Of a DNA stretch of 64,000 nt, positions 52,537 through 60,431 are shown one piece after another. The DNA is taken from assembly GCF_026153355.1 (NCBI RefSeq), contig NZ_CP110636.1, positions 3,782,001 to 3,846,000 of the forward strand, written 5' to 3'. Under the pieces are notes generated by a model. That model saw only the letters and a list, made by a program, of their open reading frames with translations. It had not been told where the DNA came from and did no database searches. This DNA comes from Streptomyces endophytica. GTDB taxonomy: Bacteria; Actinomycetota; Actinomycetes; Streptomycetales; Streptomycetaceae. The stretch's first letter is position 1. The number at the start of each line of letters is the position of its first letter. A program made the translations under genes and the position numbers.

Positions 52537-53796
52537 CTAAGACGTCGGCGTGGCCCGTTCTGTGGTCAGGCGGGCCCGCCAGTCACGGACGTAGTCACGG
52601 GAGATGGAGGCCAGGCGGGCTATCTCCGTGTCGTCGCGGCCGTCGGCCCACGCCAGGATCCGGGTCACGGTGCGGTTCCGCGCGGCGCGGAAGTCCTTGA
52701 GCATGCCTTCGAGACGTTCGACCTCCTCGCCTTCGTAGACAAGCTGCCGGTCGACGGCGGCCCGTTCGTCGGCGCGCAACCGCTGCAGATAGGCGGACAG
52801 GCCCGTCAGGACCAACCCCTCCTCGTGCGCGGCGTTCTGGAAGCGTTCGGTCAGGGCCGCCAGCACGCAGTCCGGCACATCGGCGAGCGTGGCTCCGGGA
52901 GGCTTGGCCGCCTCCCAGGTGCCCCTGCCGGCCTCTGTCGTCTCCAGCCAGGTGCGGGCCTCGGTCGGGGAACGGTCGCCGCACGCCTGGGCGCGATAGG
53001 CGTACAGGGCGGCGCGGTGGCCGTAGAAGGTGAAACTGTCCTCGATTTGCCGGTCGGCGGCGCGGCACATCCGCCCCGGGACCCCGCCGTAGCCCGAGTC
53101 GGGCCGGTAGTCGGCGTAAGCCTCCAGTTCCGCGTCGGTGGCCACTCCCCAGGACGGGTCGCACAGGTCGGGGTTGCTCGCGAGGAACGCGCTGACCTCG
53201 ACCCGCCACGCGGGGACCGGGCTCATCCGGAGCCTGGGCCAGACGACTGTTCCGGAGGGAGCGAAGGCGTAGGTGGCGGCCTGCTCGATGTCGTCCCAGG
53301 CGGTGGCGGCCTCGGCGGACCACTCCAGTTCGCCGGCCGGTCCCGTACGGTGTATCGAGTCCACGAGCCGCTGTACGGCGGGCAGTATGCGCAGCGCGAG
53401 CGCATGCAACTCCTCGGCGGTGAAGAAGCGCCAGGAGTAGCCGCGCTGCTCGTCGTGCGCAAGGTGGGTCAACAGGTACACGAGAACGCCGGGGTCCGGC
53501 AGCGTCCCGTCGCCGAGTGCGCTGCGCGGGGCACCGGGGAGCTGGCGCTCCAGGTGCTCGCGCGAGGCCCGCCAGTCGACGTCCCCGAACCAGACCGCAC
53601 CGCTCTGCGCGTCGATGGCCAACCATTGGTGGTATCCCACGCCCGGGCCGTACCGCTCCTCTTGCTGCTCGGCGTCTTCGTCGTGCCAGACGTATTCGGC
53701 GGGGGGCGGGTTCAGCTCCACGGCCACGAAGCCGTCCTCCGGGCGGTAGCCGGTGAGGATGCGGGCCGTGATCGGTGCGCTGTCGGCGGCGGTCAT
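52537..53796 (-). CDS. Unknown protein with C-terminal helix-turn-helix
   Basis: I do not recognise this 419-residue protein. The N-terminal part has ARILTGYRPEDGFVAVELNPPPAEYVWHDEDAEQ and LAIDAQSGAVWFGDVDW. The C-terminal 90 residues are helical with DRQLVYEGEEVERLEGMLKDFRAARNRTVTRI and a final motif DDTEIARLASISRDYVRDWRARL that looks like a helix-turn-helix. The ATG at 53796 is chosen over 53856 because GAGAGG lies just upstream. It lies inside the putative island. The 212-base gap to the phosphotransferase fragment shows nothing. Confidence 0.65.
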   Translation of the reverse strand: MTAADSAPITARILTGYRPEDGFVAVELNPPPAEYVWHDEDAEQQEERYGPGVGYHQWLAIDAQSGAVWFGDVDWRASREHLERQLPGAPRSALGDGTLPDPGVLVYLLTHLAHDEQRGYSWRFFTAEELHALALRILPAVQRLVDSIHRTGPAGELEWSAEAATAWDDIEQAATYAFAPSGTVVWPRLRMSPVPAWRVEVSAFLASNPDLCDPSWGVATDAELEAYADYRPDSGYGGVPGRMCRAADRQIEDSFTFYGHRAALYAYRAQACGDRSPTEARTWLETTEAGRGTWEAAKPPGATLADVPDCVLAALTERFQNAAHEEGLVLTGLSAYLQRLRADERAAVDRQLVYEGEEVERLEGMLKDFRAARNRTVTRILAWADGRDDTEIARLASISRDYVRDWRARLTTERATPTS

Positions 53797-54221
53797 GAGG
53801 GGTTTCCTCTCGGTGGAACAGCAACCGCCGCAAACCGTAGTGCGCCCGTCGGTCATTAGTTCAATTTTCAGTCATTTATGCCTGGCTCGACACGACAGGC
53901 GGCCCCGCCAAAGCCTCGGCGTCACGCGAGGTCTACGCGCGTGCACGTGGTCACCAGGTTGGCCATATTTCACACGGCCTCCACATTTCGCCTCGCTTCA
54001 CGGGATGCTTTCGCGGCCCGCCCTCGATAGATGTGAAGGCATGTCGGGCGCGTGCGGCCGCATTGGGCGCCGGTCGCCAGGTCGGCAACATCCAGCTAGT
54101 TTAATGTTCTACTACTTGCCAGGGGTGCGGCACGTTCCCCACGAATGCGACGTGCTCGACGCCAGCCGCCGCCGACCCGGCGCGACCTTTCACCACCGGC
54201 ATCTTCTGAAAGGCTCCGACC
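53797..54221. other. Intergenic region of 425 bases
   Basis: No gene is seen. Two AT-rich patches (53857-53882 and 54098-54116) stand out against the high-GC background and probably hold the divergent promoters of the unknown protein and the permease. Confidence 0.6.
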
Positions 54222-55478
54222 CTGAACACCGCACTCGCAGAAGCCCTCTCTGTCGCCCTGCTCCTGGCGGTGCTGGCCTGCGCGGTGATCCGGCCGTGGG
54301 GCTGGCCGGAAGCGGTCGTGGCCGTCCCTGCCGCCGGAGTGGTCATCGCCACCGGCGCGATCTCCCTCGACCACGCGGCAGCCGAGGCAGTCCGGCTGGG
54401 CCCGGTGATCGGCTTCCTCGCGGCCGTCCTGGTCCTGGCCCAGCTCTGCGACGACGAAGGACTGTTCCACGCCTGCGGCGCCTGGATGGCCCGAAGGGCG
54501 GCCGGCCGCCCCCGTCGCCTGCTGGCGCTGGTGTTCGTGATCGCCTCGCTGATCACCGCGGTGCTCAGCCTGGACGCCACGGTGGTGCTGCTGACCCCGG
54601 TGGTGTTCGCCACCGCTGCCCGACTGGGCGCCCGCGCCAAACCGCACGTGTACGCCTGCACCCACCTCTCCAACACCGCCTCGCTGCTGTTGCCCGTCTC
54701 CAACCTCACCAACCTGCTGGCGTTCGCCGCCAGCGGCCTGAGCTTCACCCGCTTCGCCGCCCTGATGGCGCTGCCCTGGCTGGTCGCGATCGGTGCCGAG
54801 TACGTCGTCCTCCGCCGCTTCTTCGCCACCGAACTGGACGCCGGCGCCCAGGCCCCGCCCACCGAAGCCCCCCGCGAACTGCCGCTGTTCGCCCTGATCA
54901 CCGTGGCGTGCACCCTGGCGGGCTTCGTCCTGACCTCGGCGGTCGGCATCAACCCGGCCTGGGCCGCCGCCGCGGGCGCGGCCGTTCTGGCGGCCCGCGC
55001 GCTGGCCCGGCGCCGCACCACCCCCACCGCGATCGTCCGGTCCGCGGCCCTGCCGTTCTGCGCCTTCGTCCTGGCCCTGGGCATCGTGGTCCGGGCCGTG
55101 GTCGACAACGGACTGGCCGACGCGCTGGGCCACCTGGTACCCGGCGGCACAAGCCTCCCGGCCCTCCTCGCCATCGCGGCCCTGGCGGCCGTACTGGCCA
55201 ACATCATCAACAACCTGCCCGCCGTCCTGGTCCTGCTCCCCCTGACCGCCCCCACCGGCCCCGGCGCCGTCCTGGCCGTCCTCCTCGGGGTCAACATCGG
55301 CCCGAACCTCACCTACGCCGGCTCGCTGGCCACCCTGCTGTGGCGGCGCATCGTGCGCGAACACGACACCGACGTGGCCCTGGGCGAGTTCACCCGACTC
55401 GGCCTGCTCGCCGTACCGGCCGCCCTACTGCTCGCCGTGGTGGCACTGTGGACCTCACTCCACACGATCGGAGGCTGA
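54222..55478 (+). CDS. ArsB/NhaD-superfamily (SLC13-type) membrane permease
   Basis: This membrane protein has about 418 residues and 10-12 hydrophobic segments. Ion-transporter features are LDATVVLLTPVVFATAARLGARAKPHVYACTHLSNTASLLLPVSNLTNLLAF and ANIINNLPAVLVLLPLT, NIGPNLTYAGSLATLLW, as in ArsB-like arsenite pumps and related permeases. The sequence LNTALAEALSVALLLAVLAC before the first ATG/GTG reads as true protein, so I place the start at CTG 54222 after GAAAGG; GTG 54270 is the alternative. A UspA gene follows five bases after the stop. Arsenite is not proven as substrate. Confidence 0.75.
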   Translation: MNTALAEALSVALLLAVLACAVIRPWGWPEAVVAVPAAGVVIATGAISLDHAAAEAVRLGPVIGFLAAVLVLAQLCDDEGLFHACGAWMARRAAGRPRRLLALVFVIASLITAVLSLDATVVLLTPVVFATAARLGARAKPHVYACTHLSNTASLLLPVSNLTNLLAFAASGLSFTRFAALMALPWLVAIGAEYVVLRRFFATELDAGAQAPPTEAPRELPLFALITVACTLAGFVLTSAVGINPAWAAAAGAAVLAARALARRRTTPTAIVRSAALPFCAFVLALGIVVRAVVDNGLADALGHLVPGGTSLPALLAIAALAAVLANIINNLPAVLVLLPLTAPTGPGAVLAVLLGVNIGPNLTYAGSLATLLWRRIVREHDTDVALGEFTRLGLLAVPAALLLAVVALWTSLHTIGG

Positions 55479-55483
55479 ACACC

Positions 55484-55984
55484 GTGACCGTCATCGTCTG
55501 GATCGTCGAGGGCACCTGGCCCGCCTGCGTCGACGCCGCGCGCACCCACACGCCCGCGGACGCCGACACGGTGCTGCTCCACGTCACCGGCCACGAGGTA
55601 CCGGACGCCGCGCACGGCGCCTACGCCGGACTGCTGGGCCGCGCCCGCCCCGACCGCGACCCCGGCACCGCAGTGGAACACCTGGCCGCCGCCTCCGCCG
55701 AACAACTCCTGGCCGGCGCGGCCGCGCGACTGGGACGCCCCTGCACCCGGCAGGAACGCTCCGGCCGAGCCGAACACGAGGTCGTGGCCGCCGCAGAAGG
55801 CGCCGACCTGCTCATCCTCGCCCGCGACGGCGACCGCACCCACCTCGGCCCCCGCAGCCTCGCCCCCACCAGCCGCTTCGTCGTCGACCACGCCCCCTGC
55901 CCCGTCCTCCTCGTCTGGCCGGAGCCCGCACCCAGCACCGCCACCATCCCCCCACGGCCATCCCACCCCCCACACCACCGCTAG
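55484..55984 (+). CDS. Universal stress protein-like (UspA) protein
   Basis: This 166-residue protein has a single Usp-like domain: VIVWIVEGTWPACVDAAR at the start, then EHEVVAAAEGADLLILARDG and the phosphate-binding end TSRFVVDHAPCPVLLVW. The classic G-x2-G-x9-G(S/T) ATP motif is only partly kept (GPRSLAPTSRFVV). Start GTG 55484 with GGAGG upstream. It directly follows the permease gene, a pairing I have seen in other Streptomyces, and may regulate that transporter. Confidence 0.78.
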   Translation: MTVIVWIVEGTWPACVDAARTHTPADADTVLLHVTGHEVPDAAHGAYAGLLGRARPDRDPGTAVEHLAAASAEQLLAGAAARLGRPCTRQERSGRAEHEVVAAAEGADLLILARDGDRTHLGPRSLAPTSRFVVDHAPCPVLLVWPEPAPSTATIPPRPSHPPHHR

Positions 55985-56297
55985 TACGCCGGCCAGCAGA
56001 GGACGTCGCCTGAGCTGGTTCTCCTTCTGTTGCTCGGGGCCCCACCGCACGGCGGACCCGATCGGGAGGGTGAGCTGCTTCGCCTTCTCGGCCAGGACGT
56101 CGGGCCGACGCTGACCGATGGACACGGCCGTGATCACTGGGGTCGAGCACCACGAACGGCCCTCAGCCTTTCCACCCCTTTTCCCCGACACGTGATCACA
56201 ACTCCGGACAAGCCCTGCACAGGCTTTGCAGGCTGACTCGTGCTCAGCGCGCGTCAGCGCGTACCCGTGCGACAGCTGCACTGGAGACGATCCCTCG
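55985..56297. other. Intergenic region with possible gene remnant
   Basis: This 313-base gap has no complete gene. On the minus strand a short open stretch reads like protein (VITAVSIGQRRPDVLAEKAK) without a plausible start or stop context, so it may be a decayed fragment. Confidence 0.4.
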
Positions 56298-56765
56298 ATG
56301 GCTGCACCGCTTCCTGACCGTGCCGAGGACTTCCCGGCAGCCTTCCGGGACCGCTACAACAGCGGTGACATCGAGGCGTGCAGGGAGTTGTACGAGACCG
56401 ACGCGGTGTTCATGCCCGCGCCGGGGAAACCGGTCAGAGGCGAGGGCATCAGGCAGGCGATGGCGGAGTTCCTCGCCCTCGGTGTGCCCATCGCGAACCG
56501 GCAGCCGCGCCACATCTACACCGCGGATGACACAACGTTGCTCATCTACGACTGGTTCATCGACGGCACAGGAGCCGACGGCAACCATGTGCGCATCGAG
56601 GGAACAGCCACCGACATCGTGCGCCGCGGCCCCGACCGTCGCACCCCGTCGCCAGCAACAAAAGGCCAGGTCAGCGACCTACGGCAGCCGTCGCCGCAGG
56701 TCACCGACCCGGCCGATTACCTGGAGACGAAGAAGTCTTCTGAGTTGACGCCAAGCAGCTCATGA
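56298..56765 (+). CDS. SnoaL/NTF2-like protein with abnormal C-terminus
   Basis: The first 115 residues form a SnoaL-type fold: FPAAFRDRYNSGDIEACRELYETDAVFMPAPGKPVRGEGIRQAMAEFL, YDWFIDGTGADGNHVRIEGTATDIVRRGPD. The normal ending (about DGRWRYLIDNPFG) is missing. Instead a polar tail follows (TPSPATKGQVSDLRQPSPQV), which looks joined from other DNA. The whole family is about 130-140 residues, so the product may still fold. Start ATG 56298. It is the last gene of the island before its right end, and a strong hairpin follows at once. Confidence 0.65.
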   Translation: MAAPLPDRAEDFPAAFRDRYNSGDIEACRELYETDAVFMPAPGKPVRGEGIRQAMAEFLALGVPIANRQPRHIYTADDTTLLIYDWFIDGTGADGNHVRIEGTATDIVRRGPDRRTPSPATKGQVSDLRQPSPQVTDPADYLETKKSSELTPSSS

Positions 56766-56817
56766 CGCGAGTGAGGGCCGCCACCTCCTCCCCGGAGACG
56801 GCGGCCCTCACTCGCGT
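56765..56817 (+). terminator. Terminator hairpin after the SnoaL-like gene
   Basis: ACGCGAGTGAGGGCCGCC (56765-56782) pairs perfectly over 18 bases with 56800-56817 across a 17-base loop. It begins at the stop codon. Confidence 0.82.
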
Positions 56818-56918
56818 ATCTGATGGTGGGTCAGGCGCGGAGGCGGTCGGTACACGCCCGGTGCACAAGGACCTGGAAAACAGCTGGGAACAGCGAGCCC
56901 TGCCGAGCAGTATTTTCC

Positions 56919-56937
56919 CAGGTCAAAGCAGGTTTCC
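56919..56937. repeat. Right-end inverted repeat of the putative island
   Basis: CAGGTCAAAGCAGGTTTCC here is nearly the reverse complement of 51748-51766 near the left boundary. Together with GGAAAA...TTTTCC (56874-56918) this region looks like an integrase-binding or recombination segment. Confidence 0.5.
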
Positions 56938-56970
56938 GAGCATCAGGCCCAGGCCACCCGACCCCACCCT

Positions 56971-58380
56971 TTAGATGTCGTAGTAAAGCTCGAACTCGTG
57001 CGGGTGCGGCCGGAGCTGGATCGGGGCGATTTCGTTGGTGCGCTTGTAGTCGATCCAGGTCTCGATCAGGTCGGCGGTGAAGACGCCGCCCTGCTGGAGG
57101 TACTCGTTGTCCTCTTCGAGGGCGTCGAGGACGGCCGGGAGGGAGGTCGGGACCTGGGGGACGCCCGCGTGCTCCTCGGGGGCGAGCTCGTAGAGGTCCT
57201 TGTCGATCGGCTCGGCCGGCTCGATCTTGTTCTTGACGCCGTCCAGGCCCGCCAGGAGGAGGGCGGAGAAGGCGAGGTACGGGTTCGAGGACGGGTCCGG
57301 GGCGCGGAACTCGACGCGCTTGGCCTTGGGGTTGGAGCCCGTGATCGGGATGCGCATGGCCGCGGAGCGGTTGCGCTGCGAGTAGACCAGGTTGACCGGG
57401 GCCTCGAAACCGGGGACCAGGCGGTGGTAGGAGTTCACCGTCGGGTTCGTGAAGGCGAGGAGCGAGGGGGCGTGCTTGAGGATGCCGCCGATGTAGTAGC
57501 GGGCGGTGTCCGAGAGGCCCGCGTAGCCCTGCTCGTCGTAGAAGAGCGGCTCGCCGCCCTGCCACAGAGACTGGTGGACGTGCATGCCGGAGCCGTTGTC
57601 ACCGAAGATCGGCTTGGGCATGAAGGTCGCGGTCTTGCCGTTGCGCCAGGCGACGTTCTTCACGATGTACTTGAAGAGCATCAGGTCGTCGGCGGCGGCC
57701 AGTAGCGTGTTGAACTTGTAGTTGATCTCCGCCTGGCCGGCGGTGCCGACCTCGTGGTGCTGGCGCTCGACCTGCAGGCCGGCCTTGTCCAGCTCCAGGG
57801 AGATCTCGGCGCGCAGGTCGGCGAAGTGGTCGACCGGCGGGGCCGGGAAGTAGCCGCCCTTGTAGCGGACCTTGTAACCGCGGTTGTTCTCCTCGGAGCC
57901 GGTGTTCCAGGCGCCGGCCTCGGAGTCGATGTGGTAGAAGGATTCGTTCGACTTGGTCTCGAAACGGACGTTGTCGAAGACGTAGAACTCCGCCTCCGGA
58001 CCGAAGAACGCGGTGTCCGCGATGCCCGTCGAGGCGAGGTAGGCCTCGGCCTTCTTGGCGATGTTGCGCGGGTCACGGCTGTACTGCTCGCCGGTGATCG
58101 GGTCGTGGATGAAGAAGTTGATGTTGACCGTCTTGTCCCGGCGGAACGGGTCCACGCGGGCGGTCGACAGGTCGGCGCGCAGAGCCATGTCGGACTCGTG
58201 AATGGCCTGGAAGCCGCGGATCGAGGAGCCGTCGAAGGCGAGTTCCTCGGCCGGGTCGAAAGCCTTCGCCGGGATCGTGAAGTGCTGCATCACACCGGGC
58301 AGGTCGCAGAAGCGGACATCGATGAACTTGACGTCCTCGTCCGCGATGAACTTCTTGGCCTCGTCGGCGTTCTGGAACAT
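56971..58380 (-). CDS. glnA: Glutamine synthetase I
   Basis: This 469-residue dodecameric GSI makes glutamine from glutamate and ammonia. Signatures are FDGSSIRGFQAIHESDM, FGPEAEFYVFDNVRF, KPIFGDNGSGMHVHQSLW and NLVYSQRNRSAAMRIP. The adenylylation site is Tyr397 in DKDLYELAPEE, exactly the classical position, so GlnE (263-3334) should act on it. Start ATG 58380 follows AGGAGG. The last 18 bases serve as the putative attachment site of the island; they still encode the normal ending LYYDI, so the enzyme is intact. Confidence 0.98.
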   Translation of the reverse strand: MFQNADEAKKFIADEDVKFIDVRFCDLPGVMQHFTIPAKAFDPAEELAFDGSSIRGFQAIHESDMALRADLSTARVDPFRRDKTVNINFFIHDPITGEQYSRDPRNIAKKAEAYLASTGIADTAFFGPEAEFYVFDNVRFETKSNESFYHIDSEAGAWNTGSEENNRGYKVRYKGGYFPAPPVDHFADLRAEISLELDKAGLQVERQHHEVGTAGQAEINYKFNTLLAAADDLMLFKYIVKNVAWRNGKTATFMPKPIFGDNGSGMHVHQSLWQGGEPLFYDEQGYAGLSDTARYYIGGILKHAPSLLAFTNPTVNSYHRLVPGFEAPVNLVYSQRNRSAAMRIPITGSNPKAKRVEFRAPDPSSNPYLAFSALLLAGLDGVKNKIEPAEPIDKDLYELAPEEHAGVPQVPTSLPAVLDALEEDNEYLQQGGVFTADLIETWIDYKRTNEIAPIQLRPHPHEFELYYDI

Positions 58381-58479
58381 CCAACTCCTCCTAGCCCGGT
58401 CACCGGTCGGCGGACGCGGGATTGCTACTCGGAACGCGACCAGTGCGGTGGCGCGCTCGCCCGACCATAGGCAGGCGGG

Positions 58480-58517
58480 ATTTCTCAAGCATGACCCATT
58501 TGTTTCGCCGAGGTTAA
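58480..58517 (-). promoter_or_regulatory. GlnR box of glnA
   Basis: On the minus strand the order is TTAAC-n6-GAAAC-n6-GTCAT-n6-GAAAT, all four half-sites with exact six-base spacers, 100-137 bases upstream of the glnA start. This is the classical Streptomyces GlnR site. Confidence 0.92.
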
Positions 58518-58674
58518 CCGCCGCGCGGTCCCTTTTACCCCCCAGTGTGCGCCAAAGACGCGGATTGCGTACGGGGTGGTGAGGCCGGGTTTCCGCTGCT
58601 GCCACCGGCTCGCTGCCTGCGCGGATACCGGCCCTCGCGGAAGGGAACGTATGCGGTCGCAGTACCGTGGACGG

Positions 58675-59142
58675 GTGGACAACAGGCAAGCAATCGGATC
58701 GTGGATCTCCGGGCCCCGCGCGGCAGCCGAGGACATGGGCGTCGAATTCGGATACCGCGGCCAGCGGCTCGGGCTGCCGGAGGAGGGTCCGGGGGCGCTC
58801 GCCCGCCCCGGGCGCCGGTTCGCCGCACTCTTCATCGACTGGGCGCTGTGCCTGCTGATCGCCTACGGACTGCTCAGCGGCGGCCGGGCGCAGTCGGCGA
58901 GCAACTGGGCACTGGTGGTCTTCGCGGTGCTCAGCGTGCTGACGGTCGGCACGGTCGGCTTCACGCCGGGCAAGCGGCTGCTGGGCCTGCGGGTGGTCGC
59001 CGAGGGCGGCGGCCGGATCTCGCTGCCGCGCGTGGTGCTGCGGACCCTGCTGCTCGTCCTCGTCATCCCCGCCGTCGTCTGGGACCGGGACGGCCGCGGG
59101 CTGCACGACCGGGTGGCGCGGGCCGTCCAGGTCCGGATCTAG
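58675..59142 (+). CDS. RDD-family membrane protein
   Basis: This 155-residue protein has three hydrophobic segments and the RDD pattern: ARPGRRFAALFIDWALCLLIAYG (Arg and Asp), FTPGKRLLGLRVV and VWDRDGRGLHDRVARAVQV. The role of RDD proteins is mostly unknown, with ion transport proposed. The start could be GTG 58675 (VDNRQAIGSW) or ATG 58651, which has AAGGGA upstream; homologues as I recall them begin with MDxREAIGSW, which favours 58675. Divergent from glnA. Confidence 0.82.
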   Translation: MDNRQAIGSWISGPRAAAEDMGVEFGYRGQRLGLPEEGPGALARPGRRFAALFIDWALCLLIAYGLLSGGRAQSASNWALVVFAVLSVLTVGTVGFTPGKRLLGLRVVAEGGGRISLPRVVLRTLLLVLVIPAVVWDRDGRGLHDRVARAVQVRI

Positions 59143-59156
59143 TCGCCCGGATCGCC

Positions 59157-59212
59157 TGACCAACGGGTGATGACCAACGGGTGATGACCAACGGGTGATG
59201 ACCAACGGGTGG
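59157..59212. repeat. Four tandem copies of a 14-bp unit
   Basis: TGACCAACGGGTGA is repeated four times without gap (59157, 59171, 59185 and 59199; last base changed). The last copy runs into the following terminator stem, from which the unit seems to have been copied. Confidence 0.95.
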
Positions 59213-59247
59213 GGCCCGGGACCGTCGCGGTCCCGGGCCCCACCCGT
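59205..59247. terminator. 20-bp stem two-way terminator
   Basis: ACGGGTGGGGCCCGGGACCG (59205-59224) pairs perfectly with 59228-59247 around TCG, between the convergent RDD and DUF4191 genes. Confidence 0.9.
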
Positions 59248-59266
59248 GTCGGATCGGGGTCGGTGC

Positions 59267-59977
59267 TCAGCGCGCCTTGCCGCCGCCCTTGGGCATCCGC
59301 ATGCCCTTCGGCATCGGACCCTTCGGTACGGGCATGTTGCTCATCAGGTCGCCCAGCGCACGCAGCCGGTCGTTGACCGCGGTGACCTGGGCACCGGGGA
59401 GGACCCGGGGCAGCTTCAGCAGGGTCGTACGGAGCTTCTTCAGCGGGACCTGGCCCTCGCCGTCGCCCACCACGATGTCGTGCACCGGGGCGTCGGCGAC
59501 GGTGCGCGCCATCCGCTTCTTCTCGGCGGCCAGCAGGCCGCGCAGACGGTTCGGGTTGCCCTCGCCGACCAGCACGATGCCGGCCTTGCCGACCGCGCGG
59601 TGCACGACGTCCTGGTTGCGGTTCATGGCCACCGCGGGGGTGACCGTCCAGCCGCGCCCGACGTTGTCCAGTACCGCGGCCGCCGCACCGGGCTGGCCTT
59701 CCATCTGCCCGAAGGCCGCGCGCTCGGCACGACGTCCGAAGATGATCGCCATCGCCAGGAAGGCCAGGACGAAGCCCAGGATTCCGGCGTAGACGGGGTG
59801 GCCGATCGCGAAGCCGATGGCAAGGAGGACGCCGAATACGACGATGCCTACGCCAGCGACGACAAGACCGACCTTGGAGTCGACCCGACGGGTCATCTTG
59901 TAGGTCAGGGCGATCTGCTTCAGCCGCCCGGGGTTCTCAGCGCCGGCAGCGCCGTTGGAGTGTGCCTTCCTCGCCAT
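59267..59977 (-). CDS. DUF4191 membrane protein
   Basis: This 236-residue protein has two transmembrane helices (VGLVVAGVGIVVFGVLLAIGFAIG and VYAGILGFVLAFLAMAIIFG) near the N-terminus. A cytoplasmic domain follows (AAAAVLDNVGRGWTVTPAVAMNRNQDVVHRAVGKAGIVLVGEG) and a Lys/Met/Pro-rich tail. It matches the conserved actinobacterial DUF4191 family next to lipA. The function is unknown. Start ATG 59977. Confidence 0.88.
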   Translation of the reverse strand: MARKAHSNGAAGAENPGRLKQIALTYKMTRRVDSKVGLVVAGVGIVVFGVLLAIGFAIGHPVYAGILGFVLAFLAMAIIFGRRAERAAFGQMEGQPGAAAAVLDNVGRGWTVTPAVAMNRNQDVVHRAVGKAGIVLVGEGNPNRLRGLLAAEKKRMARTVADAPVHDIVVGDGEGQVPLKKLRTTLLKLPRVLPGAQVTAVNDRLRALGDLMSNMPVPKGPMPKGMRMPKGGGKAR

Positions 59978-59987
59978 ACAGCGAAGT

Positions 59988-60205
59988 TTACGTGGCGTGC
60001 GGGCGACGGGTCGCCGCGGCCTCCAGTACGTACGCCGCCTCGTGGCGGTCCTTGGCCCGGCGGCGGTCCTCCAGGACCGACGTCCAGGCGTTGCGGCGGG
60101 CGGTGCGCTGGCCGCCGCGCATCAGGACGGCCTCGACGGCACGCAGAGCGCCGGTGACGGAGGGAAGGGGGCGGGCGGGGTGGCGCGGAGCGGCGCGGCC
60201 TGCAT
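59988..60205 (-). CDS. Small conserved basic protein (1-base shift near the start)
   Basis: The frame SVTGALRAVEAVLMRGGQRTARRNAWTSVLEDRRRAKDR to AATRRPHAT is clearly protein-like and sits where actinomycetes have a small gene between DUF4191 and lipA. The best start is ATG 60205 (MQAAPLRATPPAP), in frame only if one C is added in GCCCCCTTCCC near 60165. Restored length is 72 residues. Function unknown. Confidence 0.55.
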
Positions 60206-60431
60206 GGTCAGTGACTCCCTCTGAGCTGTTCGGAGAAGCTGGAGTGGTGTGGGAGCGGTGCGTGCATCCATCGTCACTCAACGGTGTTACCAACGGATGA
60301 CCTGCCGGTCAAACACCAATGAAACGTTGACGCGGCCCGCCACGCCCCCTGTCCTGAGGGGAGTGCGGGCCGCGTGGTTCCAGCATGTGCCACATTTCAC
60401 AAGACGGCGCGCCGGGGAGAGCCGGCCGGGT

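Larger units (their letters stand above)
51728..56988. mobile_element. Putative genomic island inserted at the glnA 3' end
   Basis: The 5.2-kb block is bounded by direct repeats of the glnA end. Inside each boundary lie imperfect inverted copies of about 19 bases: GGGAAACTGCTCTGACCTG (51748-51766) and CAGGTCAAAGCAGGTTTCC (56919-56937). CCGGTGCACAAG also occurs near both ends (about 51791 and 56858). Cargo is unlike the conserved neighbours: a truncated phosphotransferase, an unknown protein, a permease/UspA pair and a chimeric SnoaL protein. No integrase gene is present, so it would be a remnant or a non-autonomous element. Inferred from these signs. Confidence 0.6.

Noticed and set aside
54096..55364. 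Minus-strand ORF opposite the permease
   Set aside because: Gly/Gln/Asp-rich antisense frame of a membrane-protein gene.
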